This document shows positions 1 through 5,679 of a stretch of DNA of 7,660 bases, in pieces (positions within the stretch are counted from its first letter, which is position 1; each line of letters begins with the position of its first letter). The notes beneath the pieces were generated by a model. The model saw only the letters and a program-made list of their open reading frames with translations, was not told where the DNA came from and searched no databases. This DNA is from an uncultured Oscillospiraceae bacterium (GTDB taxonomy: Bacteria > Bacillota > Clostridia > Oscillospirales > Oscillospiraceae): assembly GCA_934569215.1 (NCBI GenBank), contig CAKTKF010000039.1, positions 1-7,660 of the forward strand, in the 5' to 3' direction. The position numbers were made by a program, and so were the translations under genes.

Positions 1-14
1 GCTGAGACTCGCAG

Positions 15-26
15 GCACAATTGTGC
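15..26. repeat. Perfect 12-bp palindrome
   Basis: GCACAATTGTGC is a perfect palindrome. It lies inside a wider weak inverted repeat (AGGCA at 13-17, TGCCT at 32-36). It could be a protein-binding site or part of an RNA structure cut off by the window's left edge. No function can be assigned. Confidence 0.3.
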
Positions 27-50
27 GGTGTTGCCTTAGAGAAGAGAAAA

Positions 51-96
51 GGCTCACCCGCAGTGTCAGCTACTGAAAACTGCGAAAGGGAAAGCC
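51..96 (+). other. Left-edge RNA hairpin, possibly part of a truncated leader or structured RNA
   Basis: On the plus strand, GGCT (51-54) pairs with AGCC (93-96), CCC (57-59) with GGG (88-90), GCAGT (60-64) with ACTGC (79-83), and TCAG (66-69) with CTGA (73-76). Small internal loops separate the pairs, with an asymmetric GAAA bulge at 84-87. That makes about 16 pairs in a 46-nt element. No U-tract follows, so it is not an intrinsic terminator. I compared it by eye with the TPP, cobalamin, c-di-GMP-I and lysine riboswitch cores and found no convincing match. The strand could be either one, since the hairpin pairs on both. Confidence 0.35.
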
Positions 97-141
97 AGGA
101 ATGAGCAGTTTTACCAAAGCAGTGATATCTTTTAAGACTAG

Positions 142-387
142 TATAGTGCATTTTACCGGATTCGTCAATACCCTGGAACAAGCAATATTCCCCACCCTTT
201 CACACAAGGCGCCTCAATTTCTCTGTATTTTGACAGAATCTTCTTCGCGAGAGGATATGTCACAATCCGGAAGCTCGATTCCTTTCCGCAAGTAAAGGAA
301 CCGTGTCCCCATTGCGGCGTTGCCCTAAGCGTGTCGGAGTTCTGCAAGCTATGTACAATAAATAAAGCAGCACGCCCTGCCAATTAA
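142..387 (+). pseudogene. Start-less reading frame ending in a zinc-ribbon motif (possible gene remnant)
   Basis: This frame runs open from just after a stop at 139-141 to a TAA at 385-387, with no ATG, GTG or TTG start that has a ribosome binding site. Its last third reads like real protein: CPHCG, nine residues from the second cysteine to the third, then CKLC. This CX2C-X9-CX2C zinc ribbon uses cysteine codons at 304, 313, 343 and 352. Upstream of 139 the same frame is broken by stops at 37, 133 and 139. The last codons lie in the 5' arm of the hairpin at 366-403, and the stop is in its loop. It is best read as the 3' end of a small gene that has lost its start by mutation or frameshift. 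A chance open frame remains possible. The region is AT-richer than the pathway genes. Confidence 0.33.
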
Positions 388-403
388 GGCAGGGCGTGCT
401 GCT
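366..403 (-). terminator. Strong hairpin terminator of the tRNA-Gly unit
   Basis: A perfect 16-bp stem (AGCAGCACGCCCTGCC at 366-381 with its complement at 388-403) encloses a six-base loop, AATTAA. On the minus strand it begins four bases past the tRNA CCA end and is followed by the T-rich run TTATTTATTGT, which fits an intrinsic terminator. On the plus strand no T-run follows, but the stem could still slow transcripts from the left. Confidence 0.75.
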
Positions 404-407
404 ATCT

Positions 408-481
408 TGGAGCAGGATACGGGAGTCGAACCCGCCTTCACAGCTTGGGAAGCTGTTGTACTACCGATGTACGAATCCTGC
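408..481 (-). tRNA. tRNA-Gly, anticodon CCC
   Basis: Read on the minus strand, this is a full 74-nt tRNA with an encoded CCA. The acceptor stem is GCAGGAT with ATCCTGC (7 bp). The D-stem is GTAC with GTAC. The anticodon stem is ACAGC with GCTGT around the loop TTCCCAA, which puts CCC at positions 34-36. The T-arm loop is TTCGACT, on a GCGGG/CCCGT stem. The discriminator base is T. Anticodon CCC reads GGG codons, hence glycine. A short variable loop (GAAG) and canonical T33 and A37 support a functional gene. A promoter lies just upstream and a terminator just downstream, so this looks like a single-gene transcription unit. Confidence 0.96.
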
Positions 482-491
482 GTACAGGTGC

Positions 492-520
492 ATTATAGCA
501 GAGCCGCCGAAAAAAAGCAA
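492..520 (-). promoter_or_regulatory. Promoter of tRNA-Gly
   Basis: On the minus strand, -35 TTGCTT (complement of 515-520) and a perfect -10 TATAAT (complement of 492-497) are separated by exactly 17 bases. The -10 ends 10 bases before the mature tRNA 5' end. This is a classic sigma-70/sigma-A type promoter for a stable RNA. Confidence 0.8.
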
Positions 521-549
521 CCTTTTTTTGTCGGAAAAGGGAATCCCGG

Positions 550-578
550 TTGAGGAAATCCGCCGGATGTGCTATATT
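550..578 (+). promoter_or_regulatory. Promoter of the 75-residue protein gene
   Basis: -35 TTGAGG (550-555) and -10 TATATT (573-578) have a 17-base spacer. The -10 ends about 50 bases before the start codon at 630. It diverges from the tRNA promoter some 30 bases away. Confidence 0.55.
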
Positions 579-629
579 TAAGGCAACGACCCGGCGGGAC
601 AGAGCCGTGATTTGTAAGGAGAAGCGCTT

Positions 630-857
630 ATGGCAGAATATGAGCTGGTTTATGAGATCAAGAACCTTTGCCGCAACAACCAGATGCGGGACGTGTTCTT
701 TGAAGAGGTGGAATGCGATGACCCGGAGGAATATCTCCGCGGCCGCCTGAAGGGGAAAACCGTGGAATTTTCCACGGAAAAAGGCGTGGGCGGCAGCGTG
801 ACCATCCACGCGGTGGTGGACGGGCTGATCCAGAAGTACGTGTTCACGCCGGTGTGA
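630..857 (+). CDS. Small hypothetical protein (75 aa)
   Basis: I do not recognise this protein. It is 75 residues long, acidic at the N-terminal half (many E and D between residues 1 and 36), with no signal peptide or membrane segment. The pattern of a charged first half followed by short beta-like stretches (KTVEFSTEK, SVTIHAVVDG, QKYVFTPV) suggests a small soluble alpha/beta or all-beta fold. Cysteines occur only at residues 14 and 29, so there is no obvious metal site. The ATG is chosen because AAGGAGA (616-622) lies eight bases upstream and a good promoter precedes it. Codon use matches the pathway genes. It lies 326 bases upstream of cooC and has its own promoter, so it need not share their function. 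A longer frame on the opposite strand overlaps it but has no ribosome binding site and crosses the tRNA. Confidence 0.75.
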   Translation: MAEYELVYEIKNLCRNNQMRDVFFEEVECDDPEEYLRGRLKGKTVEFSTEKGVGGSVTIHAVVDGLIQKYVFTPV

Positions 858-931
858 CAAAAATGTCCACTTGCGGCCGTCGGATAAATGAAAGTTGGGC
901 AATTTTTCTGAAAAAATTCGCAAATTATGGG

Positions 932-960
932 TTGAATTTAGAAGGCATATGTGATACGAT
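932..960 (+). promoter_or_regulatory. Probable main promoter of the cooC-acsD-acsCE genes
   Basis: -35 TTGAAT (932-937), a 17-base spacer and -10 TACGAT (955-960) lie in an AT-rich stretch that contrasts with the GC-rich surroundings. Transcription would start near 967, leaving a leader of about 215 nt before the cooC ATG at 1184. AATTTTT (901-907) and AAAAAATT (911-918) upstream could act as an UP-like element. Confidence 0.55.
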
Positions 961-971
961 ATGGTCGTATC
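953..971. promoter_or_regulatory. Inverted repeat over the -10 box (operator candidate)
   Basis: GATACGA (953-959) and TCGTATC (965-971) form a perfect 7-bp inverted repeat with a five-base spacer. It covers the -10 box and the expected start site. The 8-bp motif CGATATGG also occurs twice in direct orientation (957-964 and 971-978). This placement suits a repressor, but no regulator is encoded in the window to pair with it. Confidence 0.4.
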
Positions 972-1183
972 GATATGGGCGAAGTGCGCCTGTATGGCAA
1001 GGTCACCATCCGCAGTCAAAAACGGCTCCCAAGCCATGAATGCGCGTGGTGACGCGGCCTGTATGGACGAAAATTCGCACTGTCGACCGCTCCTTTTCCG
1101 CTTTCGCCGGGAGGGAAAAAACGCGGGAGGGGCTGCGCCCTGCCCCTGCGTTTCGCAAAACCACTTTTAAGGAGAACCAAACT
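961..1183 (+). other. Long untranslated leader of cooC
   Basis: No convincing gene lies here. A frame in line with cooC stays open from about 1040, but it has no ribosome binding site and its residues are not CooC-like. The leader holds a 10-bp direct repeat GCCTGTATGG (988-997 and 1057-1066), a possible long-range pair GTCACC (1002-1007) with GGTGAC (1048-1053), and a GC-rich hairpin at 1121-1151. The cooC ribosome binding site AAGGAG (1169-1174) is at the 3' end. Confidence 0.4.
1121..1151 (-). terminator. GC-rich hairpin; reads as an intrinsic terminator on the minus strand
   Basis: ACGC (1121-1124) pairs with GCGT (1148-1151), and AGGGGC (1128-1133) pairs with GCCCCT (1142-1147), with GGG bulged at 1125-1127. 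On the minus strand the stem runs straight into a T-run (complement of the A-run at 1116-1121), the layout of an intrinsic terminator. No minus-strand gene needs it. It may instead stop antisense transcripts or be a structural part of the plus-strand leader. Confidence 0.35.
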
Positions 1184-1951
1184 ATGGCACCTCATACTAT
1201 TGCCGTTGCCGGAAAGGGCGGCGTGGGCAAAACCACTACCTGCGGCATGATCATCGATTACCTGTGCGCAAAGAAGCGCGGCCCCGTCCTTGTGGTGGAC
1301 GCTGATGCCAATTCCAACCTGAACGAGGTCCTTGGCGTGGAGGTGGAGACCTCCCTCGGCCAGATCCGGGAAGAGATGGCACAGGCGGAGCTGAAAGGCA
1401 CCATTCCCAAGGGCATGACCAAGGCGGACTACGCGGAGATGAAGTTCGGCGACGCCCTGATCGAGGACGACGATTTTGACATGCTGGTCATGGGACGCAC
1501 CCAGGGCAAGGGCTGCTACTGCTATGTCAACGGCGTGCTGCAATCTCAGCTTGGGAAATATCTGCCCAACTATTCCTACGTGGTCATGGACAACGAGGCG
1601 GGTCTGGAGCATATCGCCCGGGGGACGCTTCCTCATGTGGACACCATGCTTCTGATTTCCGACTGCTCCCGCCGTGGCGTTCAGGCCGTGGCGAGAATCG
1701 CCGAAATGATCGACGAGATGGGTTTGAACCCCGGACAGATGGGCCTGATCATCAACCGCGCGCCGGACGGAAAGCTGGACGACGGCGTCCGCACCGAGAT
1801 CGAAAAGCACGGCCTCAAGCTCTTTGGCGTTCTGCCTCACGACGAGGCGGTTTACCGCTGCGACTGCGACGGCAATCCGTCCGCGAAGCTCCCGGACAGC
1901 GACCCCATGAAGGTCGCGCTGCGGGGAATTATGCAGTCTATCGGCCTGTAA
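1184..1951 (+). CDS. cooC: CooC/AcsF-type nickel-insertion ATPase for CODH/ACS
   Basis: This 255-residue cytoplasmic protein is a SIMIBI-class P-loop ATPase of the CooC/AcsF family, which helps load nickel into CO dehydrogenase or acetyl-CoA synthase. A deviant Walker A motif, GKGGVGKTT, is at residues 10-18, with the signature lysine at 11. VVDADANSN at 37-45 follows the first core strand, and VVMDNEAG at 133-140 supplies the Walker B-like aspartate D136. The family's metal-binding CXC pair is at C111 and C113 (GCYC), expected at the dimer interface. Length fits the family. The ATG at 1184 is chosen because AAGGAG lies nine bases upstream and the MinD-like core begins at once. The open frame extends upstream without family features. 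Unusually, a second CXC occurs at C226 and C228. It is first in a run with acsD and acsCE, consistent with a maturation role for this complex. Confidence 0.93.
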   Translation: MAPHTIAVAGKGGVGKTTTCGMIIDYLCAKKRGPVLVVDADANSNLNEVLGVEVETSLGQIREEMAQAELKGTIPKGMTKADYAEMKFGDALIEDDDFDMLVMGRTQGKGCYCYVNGVLQSQLGKYLPNYSYVVMDNEAGLEHIARGTLPHVDTMLLISDCSRRGVQAVARIAEMIDEMGLNPGQMGLIINRAPDGKLDDGVRTEIEKHGLKLFGVLPHDEAVYRCDCDGNPSAKLPDSDPMKVALRGIMQSIGL

Positions 1952-2105
1952 GCCGGTATACCACGAAGCGGGAAGGAGAGCGGCACTTCTTTTAGGAGGG
2001 GAGGGCTGTGCCTTCTTTCGCGCTCCGTACAAACAACACATCCATAATTGCGCCGGACGAAAAACGCCCCGCGTGTGGAAAAAATATCAAGGGGGATTAC
2101 AAATT
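1952..2105 (+). other. cooC-acsD intergenic spacer (154 bp)
   Basis: No gene fits here. GGCAC (2011-2015 region upstream) and GTGCC flank a purine-rich loop containing AGGAGGGGAGGG, which could form a weak hairpin or act in mRNA processing. No T-run follows, so I do not see a terminator, and I see no good promoter. Read-through from cooC into acsD is likely. Confidence 0.3.
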
Positions 2106-3047
2106 ATGGCTTTCACTGCCAAAACGGCACCCTTCAGCGGCAAGATCAATGCCGTGACGCTGGGCACCGGTGACAAGGCAATCGTCATCGGCGGTCAGAA
2201 TGTGATGCCGTTTTACACCTTCGATGCTGCCATCGAAAACGCGCCCAAGATCGGTATTGAAATTTCCGATCTGGCAACAGAGTGGGACGCTCCCGCTCTG
2301 AAGGAATTCTATGCCGGCTGCACCACCATGGTCGACTTTGCCAAGAAGGCGGAGACCATGCCCGGCGCGGATTTCCTGTGCCTGCACTTTGAGTCCGCAG
2401 ACCCCAACGGCGCCAACCGCTCCGTTGCCGACTGTGTGGCCGACGCCAAGGCTGTCGCCGAGGCTACCACTATGCCCATCGTGGTCATGGGCTGCAAGAA
2501 CATCGAGAAGGACGGCGAGCTGTTCAGCAAGATCGCTGAGGCGCTGCAGGGCAAGAACATTCTGGTTCTGTCCGCCCGGAACGAGGACTACAAGACCGTC
2601 GGTGCTTCCGTCGCCCTGGCTTACGGCCAGAAGGTGGGCGCTGAGACCGCCGACGACATCAACCTCGCCAAGCAGCTGAACATCATGCTCAAGGGCCTCT
2701 CCATCAACCCTGAGAACATCGTCATGAACATCGGCACCGCCGCCGTGGGCTATGGCTTCGAGTACGTGGCCTCCACCCTGGACCGTGTCCGTCTGGCCGC
2801 TCTGGCGCAGTCCGATGCCGACCTGCAAATGCCCATCATGGCTCCCGTGTCCCCCGACACCTGGGCCGTGAAGGAATCCACCGCTTCCGAGGAAGATGAG
2901 CCCGAATGGGGCAGCCGGGAAGAGCGCGCGATCGGGATGGAAGTCTCCACCGCCGCTGCCAACCTGACCGGCGGTGCTGACGCCGTCATCATGCGTCATC
3001 CCGCAGCCGTTGCCACCATCAAGAAGTTCATCACGGATCTCGTGTAA
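2106..3047 (+). CDS. acsD: CFeSP small subunit (AcsD; acetyl-CoA decarbonylase/synthase delta-type)
   Basis: This 313-residue protein is the small subunit of the corrinoid iron-sulfur protein. It forms a TIM barrel that pairs with AcsC and covers the cobalamin during methyl transfer to acetyl-CoA synthase. The N-terminal KTAPFSGKINAVTLG and GGQNVMPFYTFD (residues 29-40), a central barrel with strands such as FLCLHFESADP (90-100) and PIVVMGCKN (133-141 region), and the C-terminal PEWGSREERAIGMEVSTAAA (266-285) are typical of AcsD/CdhD proteins. Length is close to the roughly 320 residues usual in acetogens. A GTG at 2073 would add 11 residues, but the ATG at 2106 is preferred because GGGGGA (2091-2096) lies nine bases upstream and the family sequence begins there. 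Only 20 bases separate its stop from the acsCE start, so the two subunits are co-translated. Confidence 0.95.
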   Translation: MAFTAKTAPFSGKINAVTLGTGDKAIVIGGQNVMPFYTFDAAIENAPKIGIEISDLATEWDAPALKEFYAGCTTMVDFAKKAETMPGADFLCLHFESADPNGANRSVADCVADAKAVAEATTMPIVVMGCKNIEKDGELFSKIAEALQGKNILVLSARNEDYKTVGASVALAYGQKVGAETADDINLAKQLNIMLKGLSINPENIVMNIGTAAVGYGFEYVASTLDRVRLAALAQSDADLQMPIMAPVSPDTWAVKESTASEEDEPEWGSREERAIGMEVSTAAANLTGGADAVIMRHPAAVATIKKFITDLV

Positions 3048-3051
3048 TCGG

Positions 3052-3058
3052 AAGGAGG
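3052..3058 (+). promoter_or_regulatory. Strong ribosome binding site of acsCE
   Basis: AAGGAGG lies nine bases before the ATG at 3068 and just after the acsD stop. It is close to the ideal Shine-Dalgarno sequence and fixes the start of the fusion protein. Confidence 0.85.
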
Positions 3059-3067
3059 ATACATACA

Positions 3068-5338
3068 ATGGCTTTGAAAGGTCTTGACATTTTTAAGCTG
3101 TCTCCTAAGAAGAACTGTAAGGAGTGCGGCAGCCCCACCTGTATGGCATTCTGCATGAAGGTGGCGCAGGGCGCTGTGTCCATTGACAAGTGTCCCTACT
3201 TCTCTGACGACGCAAAGGCGATGCTCAACGAGCAGACCGCGCCTCCCATGAAGACCATCGCCGTGGGCGACCACAAGCTGGGCGGCGAGACTGTCCTCTA
3301 TCGTCACGAGAAGACCCTGGTCAACAAGAACCTGTACGCGGTTTCCGTCTGCACCTGCATGTCCGCCGAGGACGTGGACAAGAAGCTGGCCGAACTGCAG
3401 AAGGTTGACTACGAGCGTATCGGCGAGAGAATGTACGTTGAGTTCATTCTGGTCGCCAACAAGCAGTCCGATCCCGCTGTCTACGCGGAGCTGGTCAAGA
3501 AGGCCGCTGCTACCGGCCGTGACCTGATCCTGGAGTGCTGGGATGTGGAGTGCGCCAAGGCTGCCCTGGCAGTTGCGGGCAAGAACGTCATCCTGGACGG
3601 CGCTACCCCTGAGAACTGCGAGGCTATGAACGCTGTGGCCAAGGAGACCGGTGTTGTTCTGGGCGTTCACGCCGACACCATTTCCGATCTGTACGACACC
3701 GTGAAGAAGCTGGAAGCCGCCGGCAACAAGAACCTGGTTGTGGACGTCACCGGCAAGACCGCCAAGGAGACCCTGGCCAACGCCGTTCTGGTGCGCCGCA
3801 CCGCCATCAAGGATGGCGACCGCAGCTTCGGCTATCCCTCCATCGTCAACGTGGGCCGCATTGCCAGCGGCGATGACCGCCTGCAGACCGCCTACGCTTC
3901 CATGTTCACCGAGAAGTACGGCTCCATCATCGTCATGGAGAACATGACCTATGCTCAGGCGCTGCCTCTGTACGGCCTGCGTCAGAACATCTTCACCGAT
4001 CCTCAGAAGCCCATGAAGGTGGAGAGCAAGATCTATCCGCTGAACGGCGCCGACGAGAACAGCCCCTGCGCCCTGACCGTGGACTTCGCTCTGACCTACT
4101 TCCTGGTTTCCGGCGAGCTGGAGCGTTCCAACGAGCCTGTGAACCTAATCATCACCGACGCATCCGGCATGTCCGTTCTGACTGCCTGGGCTGCCGGCAA
4201 GTTCTCCTCCACCACCGTCAAGAAGACCTTCGAGACCCTGGACATCGAGAACAAGATCAAGAACCGCACCCTGATCATCCCCGGCAAGGTTGCCGTTATG
4301 AAGGGAGAAATTCAGGAGAAGCTGCCCGGCTGGAACGTCGTTGTCGGCCCCACCGAGGCGGTTCAGCTGCCCAAGTACATGAAGGACAAGGAATACGAGG
4401 CCGCCGCCAAGGCTGCCGCCGCCGAGAACGCCGCCAAGGCTGCCACCACCGTGGAAGTCAAGGAGCTGTCCTTCGACGAGCTGCTGGCGACCAAGGTTCC
4501 CGAGATCAAGGTCGTGGACATGGGCGTCAAGTACAAGGGCTACAACCCCGAATCCCAGACCTTCGTCACCATCGGCGAGCGCATCCACTGCATCGCGCCC
4601 TCCGTCCGTAAGGCTATGGACGAGCGGGATCCCGAACCCATCCTGAAGCGTGCCGCTGAGCAGATCGCTGCCGGTGCCACCTATCTGGACGTCAACATCG
4701 GCCCTGCCGAGAAGGATGGCCCCGAGCGCATGATGTGGGCTGTCAAGCTGCTGCAGGAGAACTTCAACAACGTTCCCCTGGCACTGGACACCGCCAACAA
4801 GCGGGCTATCGAGGCCGGTATCAAGGTCTACAACCGCACCAACGGCAAGCCCATCGTCAACTCCGCCGATGCCGGTTCCCGTATTTCCAACATTGATCTG
4901 GCTGCTGCCAACGACGCCATCTGTATTGCCCTTTGCTCCGCCGACGGTATCGCCAAGGACAACGAAGAGCGCATGAAGCACTGCCACAACATGCTGGAGC
5001 GCGGCATGAGCCTGGGCATGGACGCCACCGACCTGTGGTTCGACCCCCTGTTCCTGGTCGTCAAGGGTATGCAGGACAAGCAGATGGAGGTTCTGGAAGC
5101 CATCAAGATGTTCGCATCCGAAGGCCTGAAGTCCACCGGCGGTCTGTCCAACAACTCTAACGGCGCGCCCAAGACGCTGCGTCCCATCATGGACTCCGCT
5201 CTGGTTGCCATGGCTATGATGCAGGGTCTGACCTCCGCCATCGTCAACCCCTGCGACCTGCGCCTGATGGAGACCATCAAGTCCTGCGACATCTTCAAGA
5301 ACCACGTCCTCTACTCCGACTCCTATCTGGAACTCTAA
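3068..5338 (+). CDS. acsC/acsE: AcsC-AcsE fusion: CFeSP large subunit joined to methyl-H4folate:CFeSP methyltransferase
   Basis: One uninterrupted 756-residue frame holds two Wood-Ljungdahl proteins usually made separately. Residues 1-440 are AcsC. The N-terminal [4Fe-4S] motif C17-X2-C20-X4-C25-X16-C42 has the AcsC spacing. The barrel (RSFGYP at 252-257, ENSPC at 330-334) and C-terminal cobalamin domain (LIITDASGMSVLTAWAAGKF, ending GWNVVVGPTEA at 421-431) follow. Residues 441-490 form an Ala/Lys/Glu-rich linker. Residues 497-756 are AcsE, a pterin-binding TIM barrel of about 260 residues, matching the length of stand-alone AcsE. GERI at 503-506, LDVNIGPAEKDG at 540-551, and the likely pterin-site residues D574, N598, D659 and N695 align with D75, N96, D160 and N199 of the Moorella enzyme as I recall it. 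The protein would take the methyl group from methyl-H4folate and load it on its own cobalamin, partnered by AcsD. No stop, restart or internal ribosome binding site is visible at the junction. Confidence 0.95.
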   Translation: MALKGLDIFKLSPKKNCKECGSPTCMAFCMKVAQGAVSIDKCPYFSDDAKAMLNEQTAPPMKTIAVGDHKLGGETVLYRHEKTLVNKNLYAVSVCTCMSAEDVDKKLAELQKVDYERIGERMYVEFILVANKQSDPAVYAELVKKAAATGRDLILECWDVECAKAALAVAGKNVILDGATPENCEAMNAVAKETGVVLGVHADTISDLYDTVKKLEAAGNKNLVVDVTGKTAKETLANAVLVRRTAIKDGDRSFGYPSIVNVGRIASGDDRLQTAYASMFTEKYGSIIVMENMTYAQALPLYGLRQNIFTDPQKPMKVESKIYPLNGADENSPCALTVDFALTYFLVSGELERSNEPVNLIITDASGMSVLTAWAAGKFSSTTVKKTFETLDIENKIKNRTLIIPGKVAVMKGEIQEKLPGWNVVVGPTEAVQLPKYMKDKEYEAAAKAAAAENAAKAATTVEVKELSFDELLATKVPEIKVVDMGVKYKGYNPESQTFVTIGERIHCIAPSVRKAMDERDPEPILKRAAEQIAAGATYLDVNIGPAEKDGPERMMWAVKLLQENFNNVPLALDTANKRAIEAGIKVYNRTNGKPIVNSADAGSRISNIDLAAANDAICIALCSADGIAKDNEERMKHCHNMLERGMSLGMDATDLWFDPLFLVVKGMQDKQMEVLEAIKMFASEGLKSTGGLSNNSNGAPKTLRPIMDSALVAMAMMQGLTSAIVNPCDLRLMETIKSCDIFKNHVLYSDSYLEL

Positions 5339-5356
5339 GCCCGCAGGGCGGGCGGC

Positions 5357-5562
5357 CAGTGACGTTACGGACTCTGGGTGGTAGTTTGGACATCCTTTGG
5401 GCCCCTCGACCGGTTTTGCGGCGGTTGTCGTGACGAGTGGGGGAGATTGAGGATGGATTTGGCACCGGGTGGTTGACGGACTGCGGTTGCAGTTGTTGAC
5501 TGGGGTGCCGGATGACCATAAATCCCGGAAGGCTGGCTTTTGGCTGGCCGGTAACGTGACTG
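5357..5562 (+). ncRNA. Candidate structured RNA between acsCE and acsB
   Basis: The 409 bases between acsCE and acsB contain no gene. A closing helix joins CAGT-G-ACGTTA-CGG (5357-5370) to CCG-G-TAACGT-G-ACTG (5548-5562): 13 pairs across about 180 nt, with one G/G mismatch and one bulged G. Inside it I see GTGGT (5378-5382) with ACCAT (5515-5519), CATCC (5391-5395) with GGATG (5451-5455), CCC/CTCG (5402-5408) with CGAG/GGG (5434-5441), GGCACC (5461-5466) with GGTGCC (5504-5509), and a nested hairpin ACTGC-GGTT-GCAGT (5480-5493). The plus strand is rich in G and T. A terminator follows directly. It could be an independent small RNA, the 3' tail of the operon mRNA, or a regulatory leader. I do not recognise a known class. 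The fold is by eye only. Confidence 0.45.
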
Positions 5563-5584
5563 ACAGTTTTCCCATGCATTCCAT

Positions 5585-5630
5585 GGCTGGGAGGGAACCT
5601 CCCTCCCAGCCAGTTTGCTTTTCTTACTTT
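5585..5630 (+). terminator. Intrinsic terminator between acsCE and acsB
   Basis: GGCTGGGAGGGA (5585-5596) pairs perfectly with TCCCTCCCAGCC (5600-5611) around a three-base loop (ACC). A T-rich tail, AGTTTGCTTTTCTTACTTT, follows. It would end the cooC-acsD-acsCE transcript, or the candidate RNA, and so separate acsB unless it is regulated. Confidence 0.8.
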
Positions 5631-5656
5631 GGTAGAATTTACAATATCCGAACGAC

Positions 5657-5671
5657 CCGGCGCTTTGCCGG
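5657..5671 (+). other. Small hairpin in the acsB upstream region
   Basis: CCGGC (5657-5661) pairs with GCCGG (5667-5671) around the loop GCTTT. No T-run follows. It is one of three hairpins in tandem before acsB. Confidence 0.35.
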
Positions 5672-5679
5672 AAAATAAC

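Noticed and set aside
856..920. Terminator after the 75-residue gene
   Set aside because: A short stem over the stop codon (GACA/TGTC) and an A/T-only repeat (901-918) are visible, but neither has a GC-rich stem with a T-run.
438..1037. 199-codon minus-strand frame across the tRNA and the 75-residue gene
   Set aside because: It runs through a functional tRNA and a well-supported plus-strand gene and has no ribosome binding site.
1016..2041. 341-codon minus-strand frame opposite cooC
   Set aside because: Antisense to a well-identified P-loop ATPase, with composition typical of an antisense shadow and no motifs.
2073..2105. GTG start giving AcsD an 11-residue extension
   Set aside because: The ATG at 2106 has a well-spaced GGGGGA site and matches the family start. 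The GTG has no Shine-Dalgarno site.
2097..3068. 323-codon minus-strand frame opposite acsD
   Set aside because: Antisense shadow of acsD, dominated by G, H, V and D, with no recognisable domain.
5339..5580. Cobalamin riboswitch or T-box in the spacer
   Set aside because: Short resemblances (GCCAGTG, CGGAAGGC, GGCACCGGGTGG) are present, but the ordered conserved cores of either family are missing.
4145..5584. 479-codon minus-strand frame opposite acsCE and the spacer
   Set aside because: Shadow of the fusion gene's codon bias. Its product is repetitive G/V/L/D, and it begins in the non-coding spacer without a ribosome binding site.
5469..5678. 69-codon plus-strand frame in the acsCE-acsB spacer
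   Set aside because: GTG start with no ribosome binding site. It runs through the terminator hairpin, and its composition is not protein-like.
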